This document shows positions 8,901-17,740 of a stretch of 64,000 nucleotides of DNA, one piece after another. The notes under the pieces were generated by a model. It ran no database searches. It was given only the letters and a program-made list of their open reading frames with translations, and had not been told where the DNA came from. The stretch covers positions 1 to 64,000 of the forward strand of contig NZ_CP104208.1 of NCBI RefSeq assembly GCF_026230175.1, given 5' to 3'. The stretch is from Desulfovibrio mangrovi (lineage in GTDB: Bacteria; Desulfobacterota; Desulfovibrionia; Desulfovibrionales; Desulfovibrionaceae). The position numbers were made by a program, and so were the translations under genes. How positions within the stretch are numbered: the stretch's first letter is position 1; the number at the start of each line of letters is the position of its first letter.

Positions 8901-10874
8901 CTAGAACCGGAAGATTATGGATGAGGTGATGGCCTTGGCTTCTCCGCCGCCAGCCTGTCCCGTGTCGCTACTGTATTCCGCGCCAACATCGATATCAGCC
9001 CGTTCTCCCAGCCGTATGCGCAGGCCTGCGCCTGCGTTGTAGACAGGGGAGAGGCGGAACACATCATACCCCGCCGAACCGAATGTACGCAACCCGATAT
9101 ATTCATTGTACCAATGAAGCATGTCGAGCCTCAGCGTATGGATGTCTTCCTTGTCCACCAGATCCACGGGACGATCGGCGGGATCGCTTTGTCTGTAGTG
9201 CTGGCGGGTTCTGGTAAAGATGTAGGATGCCGAGATGTCGGGCAGATAGCGGATGCTGCGGGTGAGGGCGAACTCTTCACGCTCCTGCCATGAGTAACCG
9301 GAATTGTTTTCCAGTGAATAGCGCTGAGCCCCTGCTGAGGCGCTCATGGTCCAGAAATCGTTCAGGGCTTTCTCATATCGCGCCGTATAGGTGTCGGTGG
9401 TACCCTCTCTGTCCACCGCATCCAGTGTGGAGAGCCACGGGGTGCTATATTCCCCTGTCAGTTGGAACGTGCCGCCCAGAAGGGCCCTTCGCTCCACCCC
9501 GGCCTCAACGCCAAGACCCTCTCCCTTGCCGGAGAAGAAGCTGACCCCGCTAAGGACGGTCCATTCCGTGTCAATGTCGTAGCGGGAACGCAGGGCGTGG
9601 CGCAGCACTTCGCGGCCTATGCTCGGAGTTCCGTCGCTTGAACTGCTTCTGTCTATACGGGTGCGCTCTTCGGATGCAGCAAGGCGCCACGAAGGGGTTA
9701 TCTGCTGGCTGTATTCCGTTTCCAGCGTATTGATGGAAACGTTTCCGGTCTGGGTTTCGGAGCGGAAATCAAAGCGTAACTGCGGGCAGCGGTCGCGATA
9801 GATGGTTTGGATGACTTCAGCCGCGTTTTCGTCCTCGGGGTTGGCGTCATATATCTCGCTGAATCGTTCAAGGGCTCCGTGCCAGTCGCCCGCATTGAGG
9901 CGCGCATAGGCATAATCCGCCTGAATGCCGGTATCCTCGGGGGTGCGTTCGAGAACGGCCTCCAGCCAAGGATAACTTGCTTCGTAGTTCCCGTTTTCCT
10001 CTGCCAGAAGCAGGTACAGCCGGGCTGTCTGCCTGAGGGCGTCAAGGCTGTCGGGACGTCGTTCTCTCCATGCCGCAAGCTCTTTTTCGGCTTCTTCCCA
10101 GCGTCTGCTTTCAATCAGGGTTTCAGTGTAGCTGGCAAGAATCTCTTCCTCCGGTCCGTACTTGGAGAGGAGTGTCCGGTACATGGCGTACGCCTGATCA
10201 AGGTCTCCCTGCCTGAAGGTGCTTCGGGCAATGATGAGTTCCGCCTGTTTCGAATCGGCTGTGAACGGGGTAAGCGGAGCCTCTTCGTTGCGCACGGCGG
10301 CCTCCTGCACGGTTGCAGGCGGTGTCTGCTCGTATTGCTCAATCGTCGGAGCAGTCGCCATGGTTTCCTCGTCCTGTCCGGGAGCGGAGGGAGGTGCGCT
10401 TTCCGTATCAATGGCGGATATGACCGGCTTCGGGGGCTCTGCAATGGACTGTTCGGGAACTGATATCTTCAGGCCTGTGGTGTCATGCAGCTGCTCGTCG
10501 GAAACTATCCGGGAAGTGCGGAGCGTGGCGTCAAGAGAACGCACCAGAGGTGTGCGTCCGCTTGAGCGCAGGAATGCTGCGGCTGCCTGCCGTGCCGCGG
10601 AGAGGTTGGGGGTGGCGGTCAACTCCACCACGTACCATAGGCTGTTGCCTGTTCCGTACAGCAAGAGCAACTGGGCGTCGGTCTGTCCTTCCTCGCGCAG
10701 GCGGAGGACTGCTGCAGCGGCTCCTGCCGGGTTGCGTGCGGAGTCTGTTTGCACGGACCATATGCGGCCGGACGTGGCATCGGCATCTTCCGCACGGGAG
10801 TGCACCGTGCAGAAAAGTACAGCCAGCAGAATGGCCGAGAGGCAGAGTATGTGAGGCGTGCGTACTGGTATCAT
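8901..10874 (-). CDS. PelB C-terminal half: SPOR-like/TPR protein with outer-membrane beta-barrel
   Basis: 657 residues with an Ala-ending signal peptide (about 1-28). A SPOR-like segment follows (R-I-W-S-V-Q-T-D-S-A), then a Pro/Ala/Glu-rich linker, a few TPRs (about 205-350), and a C-terminal region of alternating amphipathic strands ending in I-I-F-R-F, the classical terminal aromatic of a porin. In Pseudomonas, PelB (about 1190 residues) carries periplasmic TPRs and the export porin in one chain. Here the porin is this protein and the long TPR scaffold is the upstream gene. The SPOR-like start suggests its own periplasmic docking. Confidence 0.8.
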   Translation of the reverse strand: MIPVRTPHILCLSAILLAVLFCTVHSRAEDADATSGRIWSVQTDSARNPAGAAAAVLRLREEGQTDAQLLLLYGTGNSLWYVVELTATPNLSAARQAAAAFLRSSGRTPLVRSLDATLRTSRIVSDEQLHDTTGLKISVPEQSIAEPPKPVISAIDTESAPPSAPGQDEETMATAPTIEQYEQTPPATVQEAAVRNEEAPLTPFTADSKQAELIIARSTFRQGDLDQAYAMYRTLLSKYGPEEEILASYTETLIESRRWEEAEKELAAWRERRPDSLDALRQTARLYLLLAEENGNYEASYPWLEAVLERTPEDTGIQADYAYARLNAGDWHGALERFSEIYDANPEDENAAEVIQTIYRDRCPQLRFDFRSETQTGNVSINTLETEYSQQITPSWRLAASEERTRIDRSSSSDGTPSIGREVLRHALRSRYDIDTEWTVLSGVSFFSGKGEGLGVEAGVERRALLGGTFQLTGEYSTPWLSTLDAVDREGTTDTYTARYEKALNDFWTMSASAGAQRYSLENNSGYSWQEREEFALTRSIRYLPDISASYIFTRTRQHYRQSDPADRPVDLVDKEDIHTLRLDMLHWYNEYIGLRTFGSAGYDVFRLSPVYNAGAGLRIRLGERADIDVGAEYSSDTGQAGGGEAKAITSSIIFRF

Positions 10875-10898
10875 TATGTATTCCGCTATGCTGGAGCC

Positions 10899-13739
10899 CT
10901 AGGGCTGCAACGCTTCCTTACGGGTGCGACCATCCTGCCGGACGGTCATATCGGGGCGCAGGATGCGCTTCAGCAGTCGGGCGGCTATCTTGTATTCCTT
11001 GAGCGCGTATTCATTCTTTCCCGTTATGGTATACAGTTCGGCGAGCCTGAAATGAGCGTCTCCGTCATTGGGGTAGCGCCTGTTGTATTCACGGAACAGG
11101 GTAATGGCTGCCCTGATGTTGCTGTTCTCGGCGTGGATCATGGCAGAGCCCTTGAGGGCTGTCGCATTATTCGGAACACTCTCAAGTACTTTGGAAAAAA
11201 TCTCAAGTGCGGGGCCGAGATGGTCTGCAAAAAAAGCTTCCGCACCGAGGTTTGCAAGAAAATCGGTATCGTCCCCGTATGCTCTGGCGAGCTTGCCGTA
11301 CAGGGAGGCTGCCTTCTGTCGCTGCCCCGCAAGATTGAGCAGGCGCGTGATGGCGAGCGCGCGTTCCTTGGGCAGAGGATCTTTCGCGAGAAGCGGGCCG
11401 AAGAGTTCAAGCGCCTTGGCCGCGTTGCCGGTATTGCCGTATGCCTCGGCAAGAGTCAGGCGATCCTCCTCCTGCAGGGCATTCACGCCGTAGGCTTCAT
11501 ACAATTCCACGGAGCGTTTGTACTTGCCGGAGTAGAGCGCATTGCGGGCCGCTTCGAGCATGGTCGGCCGATCCTGCGGGTTGATTGCGAGGGCTTTTTC
11601 GAAATAGGCAAGCGCCTGGACCGTGTCGCCTGCTGCAGCCCATGCGGTGCCTGCGGCAACGGCTGCGTCGAAATTCTTTTTGTCCGTAGCGACTATGCGG
11701 GACCATATTTCGGCAGAGGTCTTGTAATGGCCTGTGTCGAAGGCCAGTCCCGCGACCTTGCGGGCGAGCGCCGGATCGTTCGGTGTGTTTTTGTAGATCT
11801 GATACCAGAGGCGATATGCCTGTTCTGTAATGCCTGCGTTTTCAGCGATAACTGCCCATCTGCGGAGTTGGTCCACATTCTTGCCTGAGCCTGTGAAGCG
11901 GCTGAGCAGAGCCTCGAATGCCGCGGTGTCACCTCTCGATGCAAGCGCCTGTGCGGAAGCCATGGCGATGTCTTCATCATTCGGCCGCAGCTTTCCGGCA
12001 ATCTGCAATGCCTGAAGGAGGGCCGCCTGCTCGCCCGTGAAGGAGGCGATTTCGATCATGCGCAGCACCTGCCCCTTGTCGCCGCGGGACAGTCTGGCAG
12101 CCTTTTCCGCATAAGGGAGAGCCTTGGCGGGAGTATTCACCCACAGGAAGATCTCGGCGGCCGAGTCAATGACCTTGAGCGAAGCGGGGTGCAGGGCCGC
12201 AGCGGTTGTGGCGGCATCTTCCACGGTGACCGGATCGGCCGTATAGCCTGCCATTTCCAGTATGCGGATGGCATCCTGCTCAAGGCGACCGGCAACGGCA
12301 ACCTTTTTCAGCAATCGGTAGGCCTCGGCAGGCTCGTTGACCGCAAGCAGCGCATCGGCTCCTGTTCTCAGGAATTCGGTATCATCCGGTTCATGGTAGA
12401 GGGCAAGGCGGATGGCTTCGAGTACTGTGGGCGGATTGCCTGTCGCCTGCGCCACGTCGAGCAGACGTTCAAGCTGGTCACGGGATGGGGTGGCCTTCTC
12501 CATCTGCGCCCGCAACAGGGCGTAGGCCTTGTCGGGTTCGTTGAGGGCAAGGTGCAGTTCAATTTTTGTCTCGACAATGTCCGCCCTGTCGGTGGGGTAT
12601 TGCACCGCCTTTTCAAGCGCCAGACGCATGGTCGATTGCTCTCCGCTGAAGAGGGCTGCCGTGAGCATGCGGCCGAGAATATGGAAGGTGTCCAGTGCGG
12701 AGCTGAGCAGTTTGTCAAACAGGTTGAGGGCCTTGTCCGTCTTGTTTGACTCGAGGTAGACCTCGGCCAGCTGCTCAGCGTAATCGGGGTTGTCGGGGGC
12801 CGTTCTGGTCAGATTCTCAAGTGCGTATTCAATGGTGTCTCTGTCTGAGATCCGGCGTGCTACGTTGCCGAGCGCGAGGAGCACCTGCTCGTTCCCCGGA
12901 GTCTGTCTGTCCACTTCCTTGAGATAGTTGAACGCTTCCCGGATCTGGTTGTTCCACTGCATGATCAGGGAATAGCGCAGGCGGGCGGCAACCCCACCCT
13001 GGATGGTGTCAACCTTCAGGGCAAATTGGGCACCTTCCTGCAATTTTCCGGTGCGCAGAAAATGTTCAAGACAGAGAGTGGTATATTCTTCTTCCGAAAC
13101 AGTCTCACCTTCACGCAGTGCTTCATTCAGGCGTTCCGAGACCACGAACAGCTGCTGCATGAGCAGGTCGCGCAACGGTTCGTACTCTTTTTCCAGACGG
13201 ATTTTGGCAAGGTTGAGCAATTCGTCCCGCAAAACGTTTTGCACTGTCAGTCTGGGAGGGGAGGCGTTTGCGCTTTCCAACAGGACAAGGCGGGCAATGG
13301 CATGGCTCTCCTTGTCCGGCATGCCGTAATAGCGGTAGTGAGATACAAGGGTGCGCAGCGTGTCTGCCCGCGCCGGGGTGGCCGCGACAATGTCTTCGTA
13401 GATGGGAATGGCCTGCAACGGCTGCATGTTCCATTCGTAGTACCTGACAAGCCGTTCCAGCATGGCAAGGTTGCGGGGTTTCAATTCGTGGGCTTGTTGC
13501 AGGAGAACTATGGACCGCTCCGGTCGGCCAAGCAGGTGGTAGACTTCGGCTGCCGTCATGAGCAGGGCATAGTCTGCACGGTTGTCCGCCAACGCTTTTT
13601 CGACGATGGCCTTTGAGCGTTGTATGTTTCCGCTTTCGAGATACAACTGCGCCATCTCCCGCTGGGTGGGATAGATGAACAGCGTCAGTACAAAGACCGA
13701 GGCAAAGAAGCAGAGAACGTAGAGCGGGTTGATTCTCAC
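10899..13739 (-). CDS. pelB: PelB N-terminal half: membrane-anchored TPR scaffold
   Basis: 946 residues: one N-terminal membrane segment (about 5-23), then an almost unbroken array of tetratricopeptide repeats to the C-terminus, with no barrel. This matches the periplasmic TPR part of PelB, which binds and activates PelA and guides Pel to the porin. The start codon is GTG and overlaps the stop of the deacetylase gene (GTGA, four bases), so the two are translationally coupled. The barrel gene follows after 24 bases. Confidence 0.85.
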   Translation of the reverse strand: MRINPLYVLCFFASVFVLTLFIYPTQREMAQLYLESGNIQRSKAIVEKALADNRADYALLMTAAEVYHLLGRPERSIVLLQQAHELKPRNLAMLERLVRYYEWNMQPLQAIPIYEDIVAATPARADTLRTLVSHYRYYGMPDKESHAIARLVLLESANASPPRLTVQNVLRDELLNLAKIRLEKEYEPLRDLLMQQLFVVSERLNEALREGETVSEEEYTTLCLEHFLRTGKLQEGAQFALKVDTIQGGVAARLRYSLIMQWNNQIREAFNYLKEVDRQTPGNEQVLLALGNVARRISDRDTIEYALENLTRTAPDNPDYAEQLAEVYLESNKTDKALNLFDKLLSSALDTFHILGRMLTAALFSGEQSTMRLALEKAVQYPTDRADIVETKIELHLALNEPDKAYALLRAQMEKATPSRDQLERLLDVAQATGNPPTVLEAIRLALYHEPDDTEFLRTGADALLAVNEPAEAYRLLKKVAVAGRLEQDAIRILEMAGYTADPVTVEDAATTAAALHPASLKVIDSAAEIFLWVNTPAKALPYAEKAARLSRGDKGQVLRMIEIASFTGEQAALLQALQIAGKLRPNDEDIAMASAQALASRGDTAAFEALLSRFTGSGKNVDQLRRWAVIAENAGITEQAYRLWYQIYKNTPNDPALARKVAGLAFDTGHYKTSAEIWSRIVATDKKNFDAAVAAGTAWAAAGDTVQALAYFEKALAINPQDRPTMLEAARNALYSGKYKRSVELYEAYGVNALQEEDRLTLAEAYGNTGNAAKALELFGPLLAKDPLPKERALAITRLLNLAGQRQKAASLYGKLARAYGDDTDFLANLGAEAFFADHLGPALEIFSKVLESVPNNATALKGSAMIHAENSNIRAAITLFREYNRRYPNDGDAHFRLAELYTITGKNEYALKEYKIAARLLKRILRPDMTVRQDGRTRKEALQP

Positions 13740-15850
13740 GGGAAGCGAATCTCCACGTCACCGGTGACAACCTCTTTCAGGGCCAGAGTGCCGTCTTCGG
13801 TTACAGATGTTCTGTTCTGTCCGGTTGCGGTGGTTACTGTAACGGGCATATCCGGAGAAAGGCCGCCAAGCGTCACGCTCCCCTTGCCGAAGCCATCATA
13901 GCGGAAGCGGATGCCGTGTGCGTTGCTTGTGAATGTGTGAATCCATCCTGTGGCGCTGCGAACGTATGGCGTTGCGTTATGCGGCGAATCGCCGAGAACA
14001 ATGCGGGCTTCCGAAGTCCCGGGTGCGAGATGGACGAAAAGACCCTGCGGCTGCACGTCATACCCGAGTACATTGGTGCAGCGGGCAAGATCGGGAACCC
14101 TGTTGGTGGTGTCAAAGCGTACGCTCAGGCAGGTGCCGTAGTTTTTCAGGACGTATGTGCTGCCTTCCCGTGCAAGCGTGGCGGAAACAAAGTCCTGCAC
14201 CATGGGGATGTAGGCGGAGGTGAAGATGCGCGCCACGTCCTGCGTCCCGATCCAGTCGTACACGTCCAGCAGGGCCTGCAGCGAGGCGTCATACTCGGCG
14301 CTGTAAAAGTGGTAGTACGCGTTTATGGGCATGAGGCGGCGCGGAGAACCGGTTCGCTCCATGGTGCGGGTGATGTAGCGAAACGCGTGGAAGGGACCGG
14401 TCCATAGGTTGGTCAGGATATTTTCGTTGGCCTGGCCGGTGAACACCTGCACATAGGGGCCCACCTGTTTGTACAGGGGAGAGACGGTGGTGAGGGAATT
14501 GTTGCGCTCGTCAAAAATGGTGTCGCCGCCGTTGATATTCATCATTCCCGCTTCGGCAGCAATGCGCATCACCGGTTCCTTGGGATCGCATGAACCGGAC
14601 CACTGGATGAGGCGGCAGGGCTTGCCGGCCGGCGCAAGATGTTCACTGATCCATTGGCAGGAATCCACGATTTCACGTTTCGGGTCGAAGGAATAGCCTT
14701 CAACCGGAATACCGTATTGGTCCAGTCCCAGTTTTTCCTGGAAGAGCATGGCCTTGGCTTCGTCGTCCGCATCCCAGTAGAATGGGTGGCTGAAACTATG
14801 CGAGCCTGGCTCTACGTTGGGCATGGCGAATATGCTGCGGGCGGTTTCCATCAGATTTTCGCTGCCTTTGAGTTGCGGGTCCACCTCTGCCTGAATGACG
14901 GACACCGTGACAGGAAAGTCTACCTTGGCAAGCACCTTGTCCCGGATGATTTCTGCGCAGTTTCTGGTCTTGTCTACATTGGTGAAGCCGTTGAATCCGT
15001 CTGCATCAATGTGTGAAAAGGCTATGCGTTTGCCGTTCAGCGTGGTGGGGGTGAGGGCTGGCAGGCCTGCAAGCCCCAGAGAATCACTAAGGAAGGCAAA
15101 GGGATCCAGGTATAGTTGACGCCGGAAATCCGCGGGGTCCATCCATGATATGTATTCCGGCAGAGCCATACCTCCCGCACTGGAAACGGCGACAGCTACG
15201 CCTGTAGTGCCCTCTGCCGTATTTCGTATGCTGAGCCACGGGGTGATGCCCTCGCTGCGCACGGGTGTTAATCGCTCAAATGCCGGTGGGATGGTAGGCA
15301 GGGGGCGCTCGAAATTCATGTTGCCGCCGACCGTGTCGTAGGCAAGCAGGTTACCAGCCGTGGTGGACTCCGGTGAAAAGGTCAGACCTATACGCGCCAG
15401 AATGCGGTCCAGACGGTTGCGGGTTTCCTGAGAGGCTTTCTCCGCTATATCCGTGGGGTGGTTGAGAAAGATGATACGTATTCCCTGAAGGGAAACGGTG
15501 TCGAGCCATTTGATGAATGCGTCAGGAGCCTTGATGGCCTGAGCATTGTAGGCACAGACGACAGCGCGCCATTCAGCCGGGTCAAGCTTTTCAGGCAGCG
15601 GTTGGTCAATGTCCCGATAGACGGACAGCATGCCAAGATAGTTGCCCGGCATGGCAAAGCCGCGGCGCCATATGTTGTCGCTGGCAAGCTGACCGGAGCT
15701 TTCACTGTAGAACGCCAGGATCTTGCGTGCGACAGGCTCACTCGCTGCCTCGCTGCGGGCATGGCTGCAGAAAACAGCTATGCCTGTGATGCACAGGCAT
15801 AGCAAAAGATGGCGTAATCGCTTGAGGATGAGGGGAGAGCGTTCTTGCAT
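13736..15850 (-). CDS. pelA: PelA deacetylase part (lacks the hydrolase domain)
   Basis: 704 residues with a signal peptide (about 1-35). A Rossmann-like segment follows, then a polysaccharide deacetylase domain with the metal motif S-H-I-D-A-D-G-F near residue 275 and H-S-F-S-H-P-F near 355, then a beta-rich C-terminal part. It should remove acetyl groups from GalNAc/GlcNAc in the periplasm before export. Pseudomonas PelA (about 948 residues) has an extra N-terminal GH114-like hydrolase. That module is absent here and is encoded by the divergent gene at 16602-17585. The gene starts 31 bases after the PelC-like lipoprotein. Confidence 0.88.
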   Translation of the reverse strand: MQERSPLILKRLRHLLLCLCITGIAVFCSHARSEAASEPVARKILAFYSESSGQLASDNIWRRGFAMPGNYLGMLSVYRDIDQPLPEKLDPAEWRAVVCAYNAQAIKAPDAFIKWLDTVSLQGIRIIFLNHPTDIAEKASQETRNRLDRILARIGLTFSPESTTAGNLLAYDTVGGNMNFERPLPTIPPAFERLTPVRSEGITPWLSIRNTAEGTTGVAVAVSSAGGMALPEYISWMDPADFRRQLYLDPFAFLSDSLGLAGLPALTPTTLNGKRIAFSHIDADGFNGFTNVDKTRNCAEIIRDKVLAKVDFPVTVSVIQAEVDPQLKGSENLMETARSIFAMPNVEPGSHSFSHPFYWDADDEAKAMLFQEKLGLDQYGIPVEGYSFDPKREIVDSCQWISEHLAPAGKPCRLIQWSGSCDPKEPVMRIAAEAGMMNINGGDTIFDERNNSLTTVSPLYKQVGPYVQVFTGQANENILTNLWTGPFHAFRYITRTMERTGSPRRLMPINAYYHFYSAEYDASLQALLDVYDWIGTQDVARIFTSAYIPMVQDFVSATLAREGSTYVLKNYGTCLSVRFDTTNRVPDLARCTNVLGYDVQPQGLFVHLAPGTSEARIVLGDSPHNATPYVRSATGWIHTFTSNAHGIRFRYDGFGKGSVTLGGLSPDMPVTVTTATGQNRTSVTEDGTLALKEVVTGDVEIRFP

Positions 15851-15881
15851 TGTGCCCCCGGCAAATTGTCCTGTTGCGGGC

Positions 15882-16451
15882 TTATTGCTTATTCGCTGCT
15901 GCGCTCAGTTCCTGAACGGCCTTCTGGCAAAGCTCCTGCGTCAGCATATTGAGCGAAGTGTCGCAGCCGTAGAAACAGCCACCGCTTTCGGTCATGGAGG
16001 CCGCCCAGACCACTTCTCCGGTCTTCACATCCATCATGCGGATGTTCACGCCGACCACGGGGCTCTGGTCCAGTCCGCGCTTGTAGCGGAACTCGCTGAC
16101 CGAACCGTAGAAAACAGTGTCTACGCCCAGAGTCTGACCTGCACGGCGTGCGACGGTCTTGTCCAGAACGTATTCAAGGTCTTCTTCGCCGCCTTTGAAT
16201 GATTCCAGCATTGCCGTGGATTCAAGGAAGGTATAGCCCTTGAGCCCATAAAGCTCCGTGGAAAGAATGTCGCTCACGATGCGGCCCGCGTTGGGGTGGG
16301 CAGTCAGGTTGACCAGCGGCAGCACCGCAGCCGTGCGTTCACCGGATGGCATGGCGGCTGTGTTTACATAGTGCTGCTGGTGCGAAGCGGTACATGCGCT
16401 CAGCGCTCCGAGCATAAGGACTGTTATGATGCAGCGTATGATAGTGTTCAC
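15882..16451 (-). CDS. pelC: PelC-like outer-membrane lipoprotein
   Basis: 189-residue lipoprotein. I choose the GTG at 16451 because it is preceded by AAGGGG with six-base spacing and gives a clean lipoprotein signal ending in the lipobox L-S-A-C; an ATG at 16487 would put 12 hydrophilic residues in front. The mature part has the A-V-L-P-L-V-N-L-T and D-T-V-F-Y-G-S-V segments typical of the TolB-N/CsgG-like fold used by PelC, which forms a ring under the PelB porin. It is first in the leftward pel operon. The PelC name rests on fold-type motifs and position; direct identity to PelC is not visible by eye. Confidence 0.72.
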   Translation of the reverse strand: MNTIIRCIITVLMLGALSACTASHQQHYVNTAAMPSGERTAAVLPLVNLTAHPNAGRIVSDILSTELYGLKGYTFLESTAMLESFKGGEEDLEYVLDKTVARRAGQTLGVDTVFYGSVSEFRYKRGLDQSPVVGVNIRMMDVKTGEVVWAASMTESGGCFYGCDTSLNMLTQELCQKAVQELSAAANKQ

Positions 16452-16601
16452 GGTTTTCCCCTTGTCTGATTCTGATGTATAATTCATAGCTCCGGTAGAT
16501 TATATTTGCAATAATATTAGTATAACAGATGGACTCTTTGCAGATGAAGCATTTACTGGCATTGGATGATGCGTTTTGCGTGGAGCATGAGGAGTGTGGG
16601 T
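16452..16601. promoter_or_regulatory. Divergent promoter region of the pel operon and the GH114 gene
   Basis: A 150-base spacer between two divergent lipoprotein genes, with an AT-rich core at 16499-16530. On the minus strand a TATAAT hexamer (16504 to 16499) could be the -10 box for the pel operon; its -35 box is weak. No clear plus-strand promoter is visible. Regulator binding here would affect both halves of the split PelA. Confidence 0.4.
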
Positions 16602-17585
16602 ATGGTGGGCAGATTCAGTTTGTCGTGCGCAATTCTTTTTGCGGTTATTGTTGTTATTTCAGCAGGATGTGGCGGTGTTCGGGAGTCGGCAAAGCATGGG
16701 GAGGAGGGGGGCACGGTGAGTGATGCCACTGAACGTGATGTGCAACCAGTGCGGCAAGTGCGTATAGTCCCCCGTCCGGATAGCTGGGCCATATGGCTGC
16801 AGAAGGCGCAGCCGCAGGTCGTTGCCGCCTCGGCAACTGATCTTGTCGTGGTGGATTATTCCGCGGATGGAACGGATGCCCATGCCTTCACCCCTGCCGA
16901 AGTGGCACTCATGCAACGCGGCGGACGCAAGGTGCTCTGTTATTTTTCCATAGGCGAGGCCGAGAGCTATCGCTTCTACTGGAATGCACAATGGAAGGAA
17001 GCGCCTCCCGCGTTTCTCGGTGCCGAGAATCCAGACTGGCCGGAAAACTACAAGGTAAAGTACTGGCACGAACAATGGTGGGATCTGGCGCTCAAACCCT
17101 ACATGGACAGGATTCTGGCTGCGGGCTTTGACGGTGTGTACCTCGATATTGTGGACGCCTACTGGTATTGGTTCGAGCAGGGGCGCGAGCTGGAAACGTG
17201 CGCATCAGACATGATCCGGCTGGTTGTCCGGATCGGTAACTACTTGCGCCAGAAAGGAGGCGCAGACCTCATCATCTGTCCCCAGAATGCAGAGGGAATT
17301 TTCAACGACGCTCCCGAGGAGGCTGTAACCCGCTACCTGAAGGCCATCGACATGATCGGGGTCGAATCGTTGTTGTTCAATGTTACCCCCGAAGACAGCA
17401 CCTATCGCACCGAGATGCTTGCCAGAGCTGCGAACGCGGGCAAGTTTGTGCTGAATATCGAGTATATTCCGCTGGAGCGCATGGATGAGTACCGCCGTGC
17501 CCTGTCCGCCTTGCCCTTTGCGCCGGTGCCATACCGTGCCGAGCCTGACCGCGCGCTTGACGGCCTTGCTTCGCAACGCCCCTGA
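16602..17585 (+). CDS. GH114-type glycoside hydrolase lipoprotein (PelA hydrolase part)
   Basis: 327-residue lipoprotein. The start at 16602 is chosen over 16566 because GAGGAG stands seven bases upstream and the signal then ends at the lipobox I-S-A-G-C. The mature part is a TIM-barrel of the GH114 (endo-alpha-1,4-polygalactosaminidase) family: D-L-V-V-V-D-Y-S, V-L-C-Y-F-S-I-G-E-A-E-S-Y and G-F-D-G-V-Y-L-D-I-V-D-A-Y are typical active-site strands. It should cleave alpha-1,4-linked GalNAc in Pel during processing or dispersal. It is divergent from the pel operon and followed by its own terminator. Confidence 0.88.
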   Translation: MVGRFSLSCAILFAVIVVISAGCGGVRESAKHGEEGGTVSDATERDVQPVRQVRIVPRPDSWAIWLQKAQPQVVAASATDLVVVDYSADGTDAHAFTPAEVALMQRGGRKVLCYFSIGEAESYRFYWNAQWKEAPPAFLGAENPDWPENYKVKYWHEQWWDLALKPYMDRILAAGFDGVYLDIVDAYWYWFEQGRELETCASDMIRLVVRIGNYLRQKGGADLIICPQNAEGIFNDAPEEAVTRYLKAIDMIGVESLLFNVTPEDSTYRTEMLARAANAGKFVLNIEYIPLERMDEYRRALSALPFAPVPYRAEPDRALDGLASQRP

Positions 17586-17613
17586 GTCCTTCTAACATAC
17601 CGGCATTCTTTTG

Positions 17614-17650
17614 ACTCCCACCGGAAAGTATTTCCGATGGGAGTTTTTTA
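17614..17650 (+). terminator. Terminator of the GH114 gene
   Basis: A long hairpin (ACTCCCACCGGAAA with TTTCCGATGGGAGT, one mismatch) is followed by TTTTTTA. Confidence 0.85.
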
Positions 17651-17740
17651 TTGTGGCGTAACATAGCGTAGTAATTTGAGGTCACTTATTGAGAATGATT
17701 CTTGCATAGTTTTTGCCGGCAGTTTTGCCGGGAGGGGATC

